Below are positions 1 through 7,271 of a stretch of DNA of 36,483 nt, piece after piece. Within the stretch, counting starts at the first letter, position 1. Each line of letters begins with the position of its first letter. A program made the position numbers and the translations under genes. Source of the DNA: Flavobacteriales bacterium (lineage in GTDB: Bacteria > Bacteroidota > Bacteroidia > Flavobacteriales_D > Crocinitomicaceae); assembly GCA_947470515.1 (NCBI GenBank), contig CANITF010000032.1:1-36483 (forward strand), in the 5' to 3' direction. The notes under the pieces are model-generated. The model saw only the letters and a list, made by a program, of their open reading frames with translations, had not been told where the DNA came from and did no database searches.

Positions 1-620
1 ATATTGGCTTTCCTTAAAAGATAATTTGAGAATAATAAGCCAATTTCATGCGTTTCATCTTCTGGTAAAAACAAAATTATTTGTTCATCACTGCTATTTG
101 GGATTGGTAGTTTAGTCAATTCATGCAAAAGCTTCTGACGAATGCAATTAGAGATAAAATGTTCTTGTAATGTATTGATATCATCTGTACCCCACATCAC
201 ACCAATCCTTACTAGTAAAGGATAAATAACTTGTTTGAATAGTGTAACAGTATCGAAAATTGCATTAAATTTTTCAAATTCAATATTTATTTTTGCTTCA
301 TCATATGAAAGTCCAGCTTCCAATAAATTCGATACTACTAATTCAATTTTTAAATCTGAAATAACTGCAGAATCATTAATTTTCGAAAGCTCCAAGATCA
401 TATTATCAGGAGATAATTGCGCAATTTTAGAAATTTTTAATCCAGCTTTAATTAAAACAACGGTTGATAGTATTTTTTTTAAGTCATCATTATTGTAAAA
501 CCGAATGCCTGTTTGTGTTCTTTGAGGTGCAAGCAAATTATACCTTTGCTCCCAAATTCTAATAGTGTGTGCCTTTGTTCCAGAAATATTTTCTAATTCT
601 TTTATCGAAAATGTTCTCAT
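1..620 (-). CDS. CarH-like MerR/cobalamin-binding transcriptional regulator (3' end cut by window edge)
   Basis: About 206 residues are readable before the window edge. Residues 5-72 form a MerR helix-turn-helix with the IRIWEQRY signature. Residues 75-170 look like the helical cobalamin-capping bundle and contain W143, nine residues, then E153-H154 (the W-x9-EH motif). Residues 189-194 read E-T-H-E-I-G, the ExHxxG motif whose histidine ligates cobalt in CarH proteins. Known CarH/CarA proteins repress carotenoid genes in the dark when bound to adenosylcobalamin and release DNA in light. The gene is last in the carotenoid operon; its ATG overlaps the cyclase stop by 4 nt (ATGA), which fixes the start and implies coupled translation and autoregulation. 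One oddity is that the residue after W143 is Gly, where Thermus CarH has the His used for the light-state bis-His adduct. The rest of the Rossmann domain lies outside the window. Confidence 0.88.
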   Translation of the reverse strand, partial: MRTFSIKELENISGTKAHTIRIWEQRYNLLAPQRTQTGIRFYNNDDLKKILSTVVLIKAGLKISKIAQLSPDNMILELSKINDSAVISDLKIELVVSNLLEAGLSYDEAKINIEFEKFNAIFDTVTLFKQVIYPLLVRIGVMWGTDDINTLQEHFISNCIRQKLLHELTKLPIPNSSDEQIILFLPEDETHEIGLLFSNYLLRKAN

Positions 621-1303
621 TTTAAAGAAGGTTTTTTAGCTTGAAAAAATGTTGTAAAAAAAGTGACTAAGACTAGCAAAAGCATGTTGTAAATGCTGTC
701 TTCAATTGGAATAGTGCCAATTCTCCATCCTATAATTTCATTTTCATTGTACCATACAACTGGATTTTTTGTAAAACCTCCCGTCAATATGCCGTTCACG
801 ATTAAAAATGGAATAAAACATACAACATAAGTTAAGAGAAAATCTCTCATAAATGTTGGATTTATAAGTGTAATCGTCGCAACTGCAATGGAACATAAAA
901 AAAATGCGCTAAACGTATAATATTGACCGTAATTAAATAAACTAATGACCAATAAAACAATCGATATACAATACCATAAGTACCGAGAAAATTTAAGCTT
1001 TATTGGATTTTGCAAATAGGCTTTCAAAACAAAATGAATAAAGGCGCATGAATATGGAACTGTTAAAAAAAACAACCATTCTTCAATAGGAAGTTTCAAC
1101 CAATGTATACCCAATAAATGCTCATCATTGAATCCCCAAACACCTTTTTCTGCGAACCATATGTCCCAAGGAATAAAAATACATCCGACAATAATTATTG
1201 CAATAAATAACGATTTAAAATAGCGAAAAAAGGCCACTTTTTTATCAAAAGACAGAAAAAGAGTCCCCATAACAAAGCAATTTATCCAAAGGTATAAACT
1301 CAT
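617..1303 (-). CDS. Lycopene cyclase, fused CrtYc-CrtYd type
   Basis: This is a 228-residue integral membrane protein with about six or seven hydrophobic segments. It is built of two homologous halves, each carrying a P-x-E motif: PIEEWLFF near residue 93 and PIEDSIYN near residue 201. That arrangement matches the CrtYc/CrtYd lycopene cyclase family, in which both heterodimer subunits are fused, as is usual in Bacteroidota. It should form beta-ionone rings on lycopene. Whether one or both ends are cyclised cannot be read from the sequence, but the neighbouring cruF argues for a monocyclic (gamma-carotene) route. The start ATG overlaps the crtZ stop by 4 nt and the stop overlaps the regulator start by 4 nt. 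Confidence 0.88.
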   Translation of the reverse strand: MSLYLWINCFVMGTLFLSFDKKVAFFRYFKSLFIAIIIVGCIFIPWDIWFAEKGVWGFNDEHLLGIHWLKLPIEEWLFFLTVPYSCAFIHFVLKAYLQNPIKLKFSRYLWYCISIVLLVISLFNYGQYYTFSAFFLCSIAVATITLINPTFMRDFLLTYVVCFIPFLIVNGILTGGFTKNPVVWYNENEIIGWRIGTIPIEDSIYNMLLLVLVTFFTTFFQAKKPSLK

Positions 1304-1764
1304 TTTTTTGCTAGTTCATTTTTTGCTTTTACATAATATTTTCTAGGCACAAATAACATCCCAAAACATTCACCATCTTCTTTTCCAATGTGCTTATGAT
1401 GAATTTTGTGTGCGAAACGAATAGCCCTAAAATAACTCGTATTGGCATTTCTAAAGAATTTTAACCGTTGATGAATAAAAACATCATGAACAATTACATA
1501 GCAAATGCCGTAAAGAAGAATTCCGATCCCAATGTATACACAAACATAATTTGAGTAGATTAAACCAAACATAATATTCAACCAACTCGGTATTGCGAAA
1601 ATCAGAAAAAAGAAATCATTTTTTTCTGTTTTTTTAGTGTGAGGAACATGGTGATCTTTGTGGAAATACCAACCTATTCCATGCATAACATATTTATGCG
1701 CAAACCATGCCACAGCTTCCATCCCGAAAAATGTCAAAGCAATCACGATAACACCTATAACCAT
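1300..1764 (-). CDS. crtZ: Beta-carotene 3-hydroxylase
   Basis: The 154-residue membrane protein belongs to the fatty-acid-hydroxylase/CrtZ family. The di-iron histidine clusters are visible in order: HKYVMH, HKDHH, HDVFIHQR and HKIHHKH. The family adds a 3-hydroxyl to beta-ionone rings, using molecular oxygen at the membrane. Length is normal for the short bacterial CrtZ. The gene overlaps the end of cruF by 10 nt and the start of the cyclase gene by 4 nt, so it is a middle cistron of the pigment operon. It probably hydroxylates the single beta ring made by the adjacent cyclase. Confidence 0.93.
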   Translation of the reverse strand: MVIGVIVIALTFFGMEAVAWFAHKYVMHGIGWYFHKDHHVPHTKKTEKNDFFFLIFAIPSWLNIMFGLIYSNYVCVYIGIGILLYGICYVIVHDVFIHQRLKFFRNANTSYFRAIRFAHKIHHKHIGKEDGECFGMLFVPRKYYVKAKNELAKK

Positions 1765-2387
1765 ACTATTTTAAAACTTAAAAACGCGAAAAAAATTGAC
1801 TGCGAAATGAATACTGTTTTGGAAATTCCCGAATATTCAGTTTGAAATTTACTGCAAATAAAAACTGCTGGAAAACTAATTAAGAACCAAGAAACATAAT
1901 TATAAGCTGGTATAGAACCAAATGTCCATTTCCAATAATTCAAATCTATAGCCGTTGGCTCCATAACAACATCAAATAAAACCATCAACAAACTTGCAAC
2001 AAAAATGTTCACCCATTTGTTACGATGTAATTTTTTACATATATGCCAAGCTCCAATACTTAATATAGACCAATTAATTCCAATAATAAGTGGGACATTG
2101 TAAAAAGATATTCCAAGATGGTTCGAGTAAGAATAATTTCCAAATAACAATCCAGAGTGAACTCCAATTTGTTCAGCAGTGAATCCTAACAAAAAAACTA
2201 ATCCAAATGTTTTTAAAAATTGAGGCATTTCACTGTAAAAAGAAAGCGTTACCAGTATAAAAGTCAGTAACAAATTGTAAATTGATAATCCTTTAAAAAT
2301 TAATTCATACGAGGTAAAAAATCCAACGAATCCAACTGTTAAAAACAACAATTGTATAATTATCAATATTTTAACGAATGATTTCAA
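1755..2387 (-). CDS. cruF: Carotenoid 1',2'-hydratase family protein (CruF, DUF422)
   Basis: The 210-residue, multi-spanning membrane protein has the CruF/DUF422 signatures GFTAEQIGVHSGLLFG (from about residue 73) and DVVMEPTAIDLNYWKW (from about residue 138). CruF proteins of cyanobacteria and Deinococcus add water across the C-1',2' double bond of the linear psi end of gamma-carotene-type pigments. This gives the tertiary hydroxyl seen in myxol, saproxanthin and deinoxanthin precursors. Here it is the first gene of the operon, 35 nt or so downstream of a TATATTTG box. The exact hydration substrate is inferred from the neighbours. The related bisanhydrobacterioruberin hydratase activity is an alternative for this family. 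Confidence 0.82.
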   Translation of the reverse strand: MKSFVKILIIIQLLFLTVGFVGFFTSYELIFKGLSIYNLLLTFILVTLSFYSEMPQFLKTFGLVFLLGFTAEQIGVHSGLLFGNYSYSNHLGISFYNVPLIIGINWSILSIGAWHICKKLHRNKWVNIFVASLLMVLFDVVMEPTAIDLNYWKWTFGSIPAYNYVSWFLISFPAVFICSKFQTEYSGISKTVFISQSIFFAFLSFKIVWL

Positions 2388-2428
2388 AAAAGTGATTTAT
2401 TTATTAGACTTCTAATAATTTAAAACAA

Positions 2429-2436
2429 CAAATATA
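2429..2436 (-). promoter_or_regulatory. Predicted -7 box of the carotenoid operon
   Basis: On the minus strand this reads TATATTTG, an exact match to the Bacteroidota -7 consensus TAnnTTTG. It lies 41 nt before the cruF ATG, giving a predicted leader of roughly 35 nt. No good TTG/TTTG -33 box is visible at the usual spacing. The upstream AT-rich stretch at 2437-2505 is the likely operator area for the CarH-like regulator, but no convincing palindrome could be assigned. Confidence 0.45.
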
Positions 2437-2550
2437 CTACATTGTTTAAATTTTTTATTAAAATGCTAAACATGTAACAATTAGGATAATGATTCGATAA
2501 AATAAAAATGTGTAAATTAACCTCGAAACAAGTTTACCAAATCCTAAATA

Positions 2551-2931
2551 ATGTCTTCTTCCTCTAAAATAAATATTCATGTCGATTGGAAAGGTCGTAC
2601 TGAACAATTTGATGATATCTTAGTAATTGGAATTCGACTTTAATTTTAGACTAACTGATTACCTGAATGACTTACGAAACAATTCAACCGTTAACGATAC
2701 ATTTCAATCAGTGCGTCCTTTTTTCGATCTCATGAGTGAAATACTGACAACCGATGAAAATGGAGAAACAAATGTTTGACAGTGAAGGAAAAGATCGATT
2801 AGGAAAAGCGTTCGAAGAAAGCTATTACTTAAGGAATCGTGAAGTTTTTGGTATACGAATATGACGAAACCGGTGAGACTGCTTTATTGGCTAACAACAT
2901 TACGATAGAAAAAAAAATAGATCAGGCGTAA
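2551..2931 (+). pseudogene. Decayed ORF, at least three frameshifts, family unknown
   Basis: Reading from the ATG gives MSSSSKINIHVDWKGRTEQF and then a stop after 30 codons. The sense then continues in other frames: EFDFNFRLTDYLNDLRNN onward to ENGETNV, then MFDSEGKDRLGKAFEESYYL, then KFLVYEYDETGETALLANN to a TAA at 2929-2931. Joined, the pieces make one plausible soluble protein of about 125 residues with ordinary composition, so this looks like a gene broken by several small indels rather than spacer. No family was recognised. It lies directly upstream of the small ORF coupled to the histidine kinase and contains one copy of a 23-bp direct repeat. The 2388-2550 stretch before it holds only the carotenoid promoter area. 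Confidence 0.55.
2755..2777 (+). repeat. 23-bp direct repeat, left copy
   Basis: These 23 bases recur exactly at 5427-5449 in the same orientation. In this copy they lie inside the decayed ORF and encode the residues ENGETNV just before a stop. The two copies bracket a segment of 2649 bp holding the rest of the pseudogene, the 102-residue ORF and the histidine kinase. An exact 23-mer is too long to be expected by chance in a window of this size. Confidence 0.75.
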
Positions 2932-2984
2932 CCTTTTGAAATGCTATTCGTATTGGGTTGTATTAAATTACTAAACATCATATT

Positions 2985-3293
2985 ATGTCAACTTTTAATT
3001 TCTTGGATCTCAAAATTGAGACCGATACTACTAACAAAAGCACAAAACTGACTTTTAATACGTTAACTGGGTCATTTACCTTGACTTCTGCTTCTACCTC
3101 AACAATAGGAACGGCAAAGGGTATTTATCTTAATGTTAATTACGATAGTCGTGGATCTGCGAATTCAATTTCGATTGATTTAAAGAAACTTTCGTTACCC
3201 ATTGGAACGTATTCTTACATAGAATGTGAAATTACAGGGACATCTAAATCACCAACTCCCAAGCATGTATTAAGAGAACCTATTAGTTTGTAA
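2985..3293 (+). CDS. Small hypothetical protein coupled to the histidine kinase
   Basis: The ORF encodes 102 residues with no signal peptide or membrane segment. It is rich in Thr, Ser and Ile (for example TLTSASTSTIGTAKGIYLNV), which suggests an all-beta fold. No family was recognised. Its TAA shares one base with the ATG of the following histidine kinase gene (TAATG), so the two are almost certainly translated from one message. It could be an accessory or ligand-binding partner of the kinase, but that is only inferred from coupling. Because the neighbouring sequence is decayed, it could also be a truncated remnant. Confidence 0.55.
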   Translation: MSTFNFLDLKIETDTTNKSTKLTFNTLTGSFTLTSASTSTIGTAKGIYLNVNYDSRGSANSISIDLKKLSLPIGTYSYIECEITGTSKSPTPKHVLREPISL

Positions 3294-5173
3294 TGTTTAA
3301 TTGTAGAGTAAATATAGTCGTGCCACTTTTTGTGGCATTTCTTTTATCTTTTAGAATACTTGCTCAAAAAGAATGTCTTTCTATTGATAAAAAAATGGAG
3401 CTTGTTTTTGAAACAGATTTAAATAAATACCAGGGCTTGTTTGGGGAATTTGTTAAATGCGAAGAAAGGAATCGAATCGATCGGTTTCATAGTAGGTCAG
3501 AATATCATAAAGCTCGAGCATTATTGAAAAATGGTGAAATTGAAAAAGCGGATGAATTGATCAATGCATCAATAAAAATTCAAAAAGATCCAAGGACCAT
3601 CATTGATTTAAAACTTTTGAAGTCTGCTTCGTTCATGATTAAAGGTCAATTAGACAGTTGTTTAAAAATTTCCAATGAAGTAATTCATTTTAAAAATTGT
3701 TCATCCATACAGCGGGCAAAGGCATACCAATACAATGCGAATTGCCACAGTAAGCTGGGGAATAGGCAGTACCAATTCAACTCCTTGAGAAGTGGCTTGT
3801 ATTTCGCGCGAAAGACAAATGATTCACTCATTAAGTCTCATTTCAACAACAGTTTAGGTGTCTATTTTAATTTAGGAACGACCAAAGTACAGGACCAATG
3901 GAAAGCATTCTATTATTGCAAAAAAGCTATCACCCTTTGTCCTAAGCGGGATAGTAGTTTAGCAGTTACCTATTTGATTAATCTGGGAAATGTATATTCT
4001 ACGCTGAAACTCAATGATAAATCACTTTCGGCATTGCGTCAAGCTTTTAATGACTATGTCAGACACATGAATACAGAGCAGTATTTTGATGTAACGATGA
4101 GTATGGGCAGCACGTATTTAATTAAAGGAGATCTGGAAAATGCCGGTTACTTCTACCAAAAGGCGTTCGAATTGCTCAATGAACTTCCAACAATTACCTC
4201 TTCAGATATCAGTATTTACTACAATTTAAGTGAATTGGAATACATGAAAGGCAATATTACAAAAAGCCTTGATTATTTGAAAACCTATGTCACTTTAAAC
4301 GAAAAATACCTGGCTAAAGAAAATGCCAATAAGATTATTGAAATACAGGAAAGGTTCAATGCCAAGGAGAGTCAGACGGAGATTCTAGAATTAAGAAACA
4401 GAAATCAGAAGGCAAAACTAGAGAACTATTTTTTACAAACGGTCATGTTGGTTTTGTTAGTGATATTAACGATTCTTATATTCCTATATCTGTATATCCA
4501 ACATAAAAAAGAGCTTGCAGAGAAGATTAGGGTTAAAAATGAAATTAAGAAAGCTGCCCTCGAGGCCACAGAAAATGAGAAATTGAGGTTTTCCAGAGAC
4601 TTGCACGATTCTTTGGGAGGATCGCTAACTGTGATTGGATTACTTGTTTCTCAAGCCAAAGAAAGCAATCCGAATCAGGCTAAGGAATTTGAAAAGTTGT
4701 ATCAACTTGTTCAGAATTCAATCAATGACCTTCGAAGGGTTTGCAGGGATTTGTTTCCATCTGAAATTCTGATTTCAGGCGCGGTCAGTTCGATAGGCTT
4801 TTATTATGAAAAACTTTCAGCTCTTAACCCTTCAGTGCAATTCGATTTTACATCCGAGAACTTTAAGTTCGAAAAAGGTTTCAGCGTTAATATATATCGT
4901 ATTGTGCAGGAACTCACCAATAATTCCCTAAAATACGCCGAGGCGACCAGAATTGAAACGAATATGATGGTGAATGATGGAAGACTTGAATTCGCTTTCT
5001 CAGATAATGGAAAAGGAGTTGACCTGAAAACACTGAATAAAGGAGTTGGTTTACACAGCATTGAAGAAAGAGCTAATGCCTACAAGGGAACCTTCAAGAT
5101 TGAATCAAAACCAGAGAAAGGTTTTGTATTACTGTTGAGTTTTCCGATAGAAGAGCTTTTATTAGTGAAATGA
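3293..5173 (+). CDS. TPR-containing sensor histidine kinase (HisKA_3, NarL/DesK-type), orphan
   Basis: The protein has 626 residues. An N-terminal signal/anchor (residues 8-24) is followed by TPR-like helical repeats to about residue 340, then a coiled coil, a membrane segment at about 380-402, and a cytoplasmic kinase core. The phospho-acceptor motif SRDLHDSLGG places His438. The ATPase domain shows an N box (ELTNNSLKY from E540), a G1 box (DNGKGV from D571) and a GVGLHSIEER region. These are HisKA_3-family features, and such kinases normally pair with a LuxR/NarL-type response regulator. None is present here; the downstream 280 bp appears decayed. The periplasmic TPR region presumably senses a protein or peptide signal. 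Its start is set by a 1-nt overlap with the preceding ORF. Confidence 0.92.
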   Translation: MFNCRVNIVVPLFVAFLLSFRILAQKECLSIDKKMELVFETDLNKYQGLFGEFVKCEERNRIDRFHSRSEYHKARALLKNGEIEKADELINASIKIQKDPRTIIDLKLLKSASFMIKGQLDSCLKISNEVIHFKNCSSIQRAKAYQYNANCHSKLGNRQYQFNSLRSGLYFARKTNDSLIKSHFNNSLGVYFNLGTTKVQDQWKAFYYCKKAITLCPKRDSSLAVTYLINLGNVYSTLKLNDKSLSALRQAFNDYVRHMNTEQYFDVTMSMGSTYLIKGDLENAGYFYQKAFELLNELPTITSSDISIYYNLSELEYMKGNITKSLDYLKTYVTLNEKYLAKENANKIIEIQERFNAKESQTEILELRNRNQKAKLENYFLQTVMLVLLVILTILIFLYLYIQHKKELAEKIRVKNEIKKAALEATENEKLRFSRDLHDSLGGSLTVIGLLVSQAKESNPNQAKEFEKLYQLVQNSINDLRRVCRDLFPSEILISGAVSSIGFYYEKLSALNPSVQFDFTSENFKFEKGFSVNIYRIVQELTNNSLKYAEATRIETNMMVNDGRLEFAFSDNGKGVDLKTLNKGVGLHSIEERANAYKGTFKIESKPEKGFVLLLSFPIEELLLVK

Positions 5174-5457
5174 TTTTTTAAAAGAGTTAAAACCTCAAGA
5201 AAATTTCTGAAAGAAGGTAGAATCTCAGAAAATAAAAAATCAGAAAGACCACAAATGAAATCGCACTAACCCAAAGGATGAGACAGGTTAAACTTTTCTT
5301 AGTGGAATATTTTAATACGATCTAGAAAGTCGCAGGAGAGTTAATGCGCAGTCAGACAGATTGGATGATAAAAAAATAAAACATCAGAATTGAAAATGAA
5401 CAAAAACGATTCTACTAGGAAGTGTTTGAAAATGGAGAAACAAATGTTTAAAGTCAA
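5174..5457. other. Gene-free decayed spacer after the histidine kinase
   Basis: No intact gene, RNA or terminator is seen here. Short stop-interrupted readings on the plus strand (for example MRQVKLFLVEYFNTI from 5280) look like remnants of coding sequence rather than functional ORFs. The stretch ends with the right copy of the 23-bp repeat at 5427-5449. A lost response-regulator gene for the kinase is possible, but no receiver or LuxR motif can be recognised. Confidence 0.4.
5427..5449 (+). repeat. 23-bp direct repeat, right copy
   Basis: This is an exact copy of 2755-2777 in the same orientation. It reads as ENGETNV followed by a stop, the same reading frame and stop position as in the left copy. 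It ends 8 bp before the stop codon of the convergent zinc-ribbon gene. It may mark an old duplication or recombination joint. Confidence 0.75.
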
Positions 5458-5970
5458 TTAAGACAATTTGTTTTTAATGTCTTTTGTCCAAAACAAGAAC
5501 ACGAAAACAACCGATGGAATAAGGAAAAAAGAGGAAAAAGCAACTGCAAAAGCGCTCCCCACTTCATAACTCATTGCTGCCGAGATTACTGTAACGATAT
5601 AAACCACTTGCGAAACTGAATATATATACAAACCCCATATTTTTTTAGACAGTAACATTATGACTCCAATAAGAGAACCTAAATTAGCATAAACATATAT
5701 ATAGCCTCTTATATATTCAGAATCAGCGTCTAAAGAAGAAACTGCTTCATACAACAACCCTCTTCCAATTCCGAAAATAGATCCAATTATACTTATTACA
5801 CTGAGTGTTACAAGTAACCCCGTGTTTTCTTTTTTAACAGTATTGTTAATACTATTTTCAACTCGATCCAACCGATCCATTAATTCGTCACGCAATTGGT
5901 GCGACCCACAATACTGACAATATGCATCCTGACCACCTATTTCTTTTTGACATTTAACACAATTCTTCAT
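5458..5970 (-). CDS. Zinc-ribbon membrane protein, function unknown
   Basis: The ORF encodes 170 residues. The N terminus carries a zinc ribbon with C4-x2-C7 and C18-x2-C21 (CVKC and CQYC). A short charged helical linker follows (about residues 25-48), then four predicted membrane segments between residues 50 and 163. Small zinc-ribbon-plus-transmembrane proteins are widespread in bacteria and mostly uncharacterised. The gene stands alone, convergent to the kinase and divergent from rlmN. No specific role can be given. Confidence 0.72.
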   Translation of the reverse strand: MKNCVKCQKEIGGQDAYCQYCGSHQLRDELMDRLDRVENSINNTVKKENTGLLVTLSVISIIGSIFGIGRGLLYEAVSSLDADSEYIRGYIYVYANLGSLIGVIMLLSKKIWGLYIYSVSQVVYIVTVISAAMSYEVGSAFAVAFSSFFLIPSVVFVFLFWTKDIKNKLS

Positions 5971-6085
5971 TTCAAACTTGAATTATTTTTCACCAAATTA
6001 TAAAATTAAACGTTTCTTTTAAAATCTGTTTTTTAAACTTACAGTTCTCAACTTTAATCTTTACCCATTTCACGAATCAATTCCC

Positions 6086-6093
6086 TACCTTTG
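6086..6093 (+). promoter_or_regulatory. Predicted -7 box of rlmN
   Basis: The sequence TACCTTTG fits TAnnTTTG. It ends 9 nt before the rlmN ATG, so the transcript would begin within a few bases of the start codon. A partial -33 element (TTTA at 6060-6063) lies 22 nt upstream. Confidence 0.6.
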
Positions 6094-6102
6094 CAGCAGT
6101 AA

Positions 6103-7176
6103 ATGGCAGACAGCAAAGAAAATATTAGAAACCTATCCTTCGAAGAGCTAAAAAAAGCTTTAGAAAAATTGGACGAAAAAACCTTTCGTTCAAAACAGAT
6201 TTATGAATGGTTGTGGCAAAAAAACGCTGCTACGTTTGAAGAAATGTCTAACCTGAGCAAAGACCTTCGTCTTAAATTAGATGAACATTTTTTTATCGAT
6301 CACATCACGCTTGATGACCAACAAATAAGTTCAGATAAAACTATCAAATGCGCTTTTTCCATTGGTGAAGGTAAAGTTGTGGAAGGAGTTTTAATTCCAA
6401 CATCTTCACGAACGACAGCATGCATATCATCACAAGTTGGTTGTAGTTTGTCATGCACCTTTTGCGCTACAGGAAGGTTGAAATTAATGCGGAATTTAAC
6501 AGCTGGTGAAATTGTTGACCAAGTTGTTTATTTGAAAGAACAAGCTGAAAACAGGTACAATACTCCCCTATCCAATATCGTATATATGGGAATGGGCGAG
6601 CCGCTTTTAAATTATAAAAATGTTCTTCGTTCAGTTGAATTATTGACGTCAGAGGAAGGATTAGGAATGTCTCCAAAACGCATAACAGTATCAACTGCGG
6701 GTATTGCTAAAATGATTCGAAAATTAGGTGATGATCAAGTGAAATTTAACTTGGCCATTTCATTACATGCTGCTAATGATAAAAAACGAAGTCACATCAT
6801 GGAAATTAATGACTCGAATAACCTTGAGGAGTTAGCAGATTCGTTGAGGTATTTTCATGAAAAAACCGGCTCTAGGGTTACGTTTGAATATATTATTTTC
6901 AAAGATTTCAATGACACGAAAGAAGACGCACAAGAATTAGCTGAATTTGCCAAATGTGTTCCATGTAAAATCAATATTATTGAATACAATCCAATTGACG
7001 ATAGCGAGTTTCAACAAGCGGATAAAAACAAAGTAGATGATTTCGCTGACTATCTAGAATCAAAGAATTTGGTTGTTAATGTTCGCAGAAGCCGCGGCAA
7101 AGATATTGATGCAGCTTGCGGACAATTAGCTAATAAAAATAAAGCAATTCTTAAAGAAGAAAGAGCAATGAAATAA
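6103..7176 (+). CDS. rlmN: Dual-specificity RNA methyltransferase RlmN
   Basis: This 357-residue radical-SAM enzyme methylates C2 of adenosine 2503 in 23S rRNA and adenosine 37 in some tRNAs. The 4Fe-4S motif CSLSCTFC gives C114, C118 and C121. The two catalytic cysteines are also present: C107 in TTACISSQVGC and C339 in DAACGQLANK, matching C118 and C355 of the E. coli enzyme. The conserved GMGEPLLNY and ISLHAANDKKR segments follow in the usual order. Length is typical. The start follows a -7 box so closely that the message may be nearly leaderless. It is monocistronic or weakly linked to the prenyl synthase 95 bp downstream. Confidence 0.96.
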   Translation: MADSKENIRNLSFEELKKALEKLDEKTFRSKQIYEWLWQKNAATFEEMSNLSKDLRLKLDEHFFIDHITLDDQQISSDKTIKCAFSIGEGKVVEGVLIPTSSRTTACISSQVGCSLSCTFCATGRLKLMRNLTAGEIVDQVVYLKEQAENRYNTPLSNIVYMGMGEPLLNYKNVLRSVELLTSEEGLGMSPKRITVSTAGIAKMIRKLGDDQVKFNLAISLHAANDKKRSHIMEINDSNNLEELADSLRYFHEKTGSRVTFEYIIFKDFNDTKEDAQELAEFAKCVPCKINIIEYNPIDDSEFQQADKNKVDDFADYLESKNLVVNVRRSRGKDIDAACGQLANKNKAILKEERAMK

Positions 7177-7259
7177 CGCATTTCAATTTATTTCAGTTTT
7201 TCCATTGAAAAAGATTTAAACAAGCCAACATTTTAGCATAAAAAACGCAATCTATCCCT

Positions 7260-7267
7260 TATATTTG
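7260..7267 (+). promoter_or_regulatory. Predicted -7 box of the prenyl synthase operon
   Basis: The sequence TATATTTG matches TAnnTTTG exactly and ends only 4 nt before the ATG at 7272. With the usual initiation distance, transcription would start at or next to the start codon. The -33 element is weak (TTTTAG from 7231). Confidence 0.6.
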
Positions 7268-7271
7268 TGTT

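Noticed and set aside
235-498. 87-codon plus-strand ORF antisense to the CarH-like gene
   Set aside because: It lies wholly inside the well-supported MerR/cobalamin regulator on the other strand and shows no domain or promoter.
5174-5457. A response-regulator gene partner for the histidine kinase
   Set aside because: All frames are broken by stops and no receiver or LuxR motif can be found.
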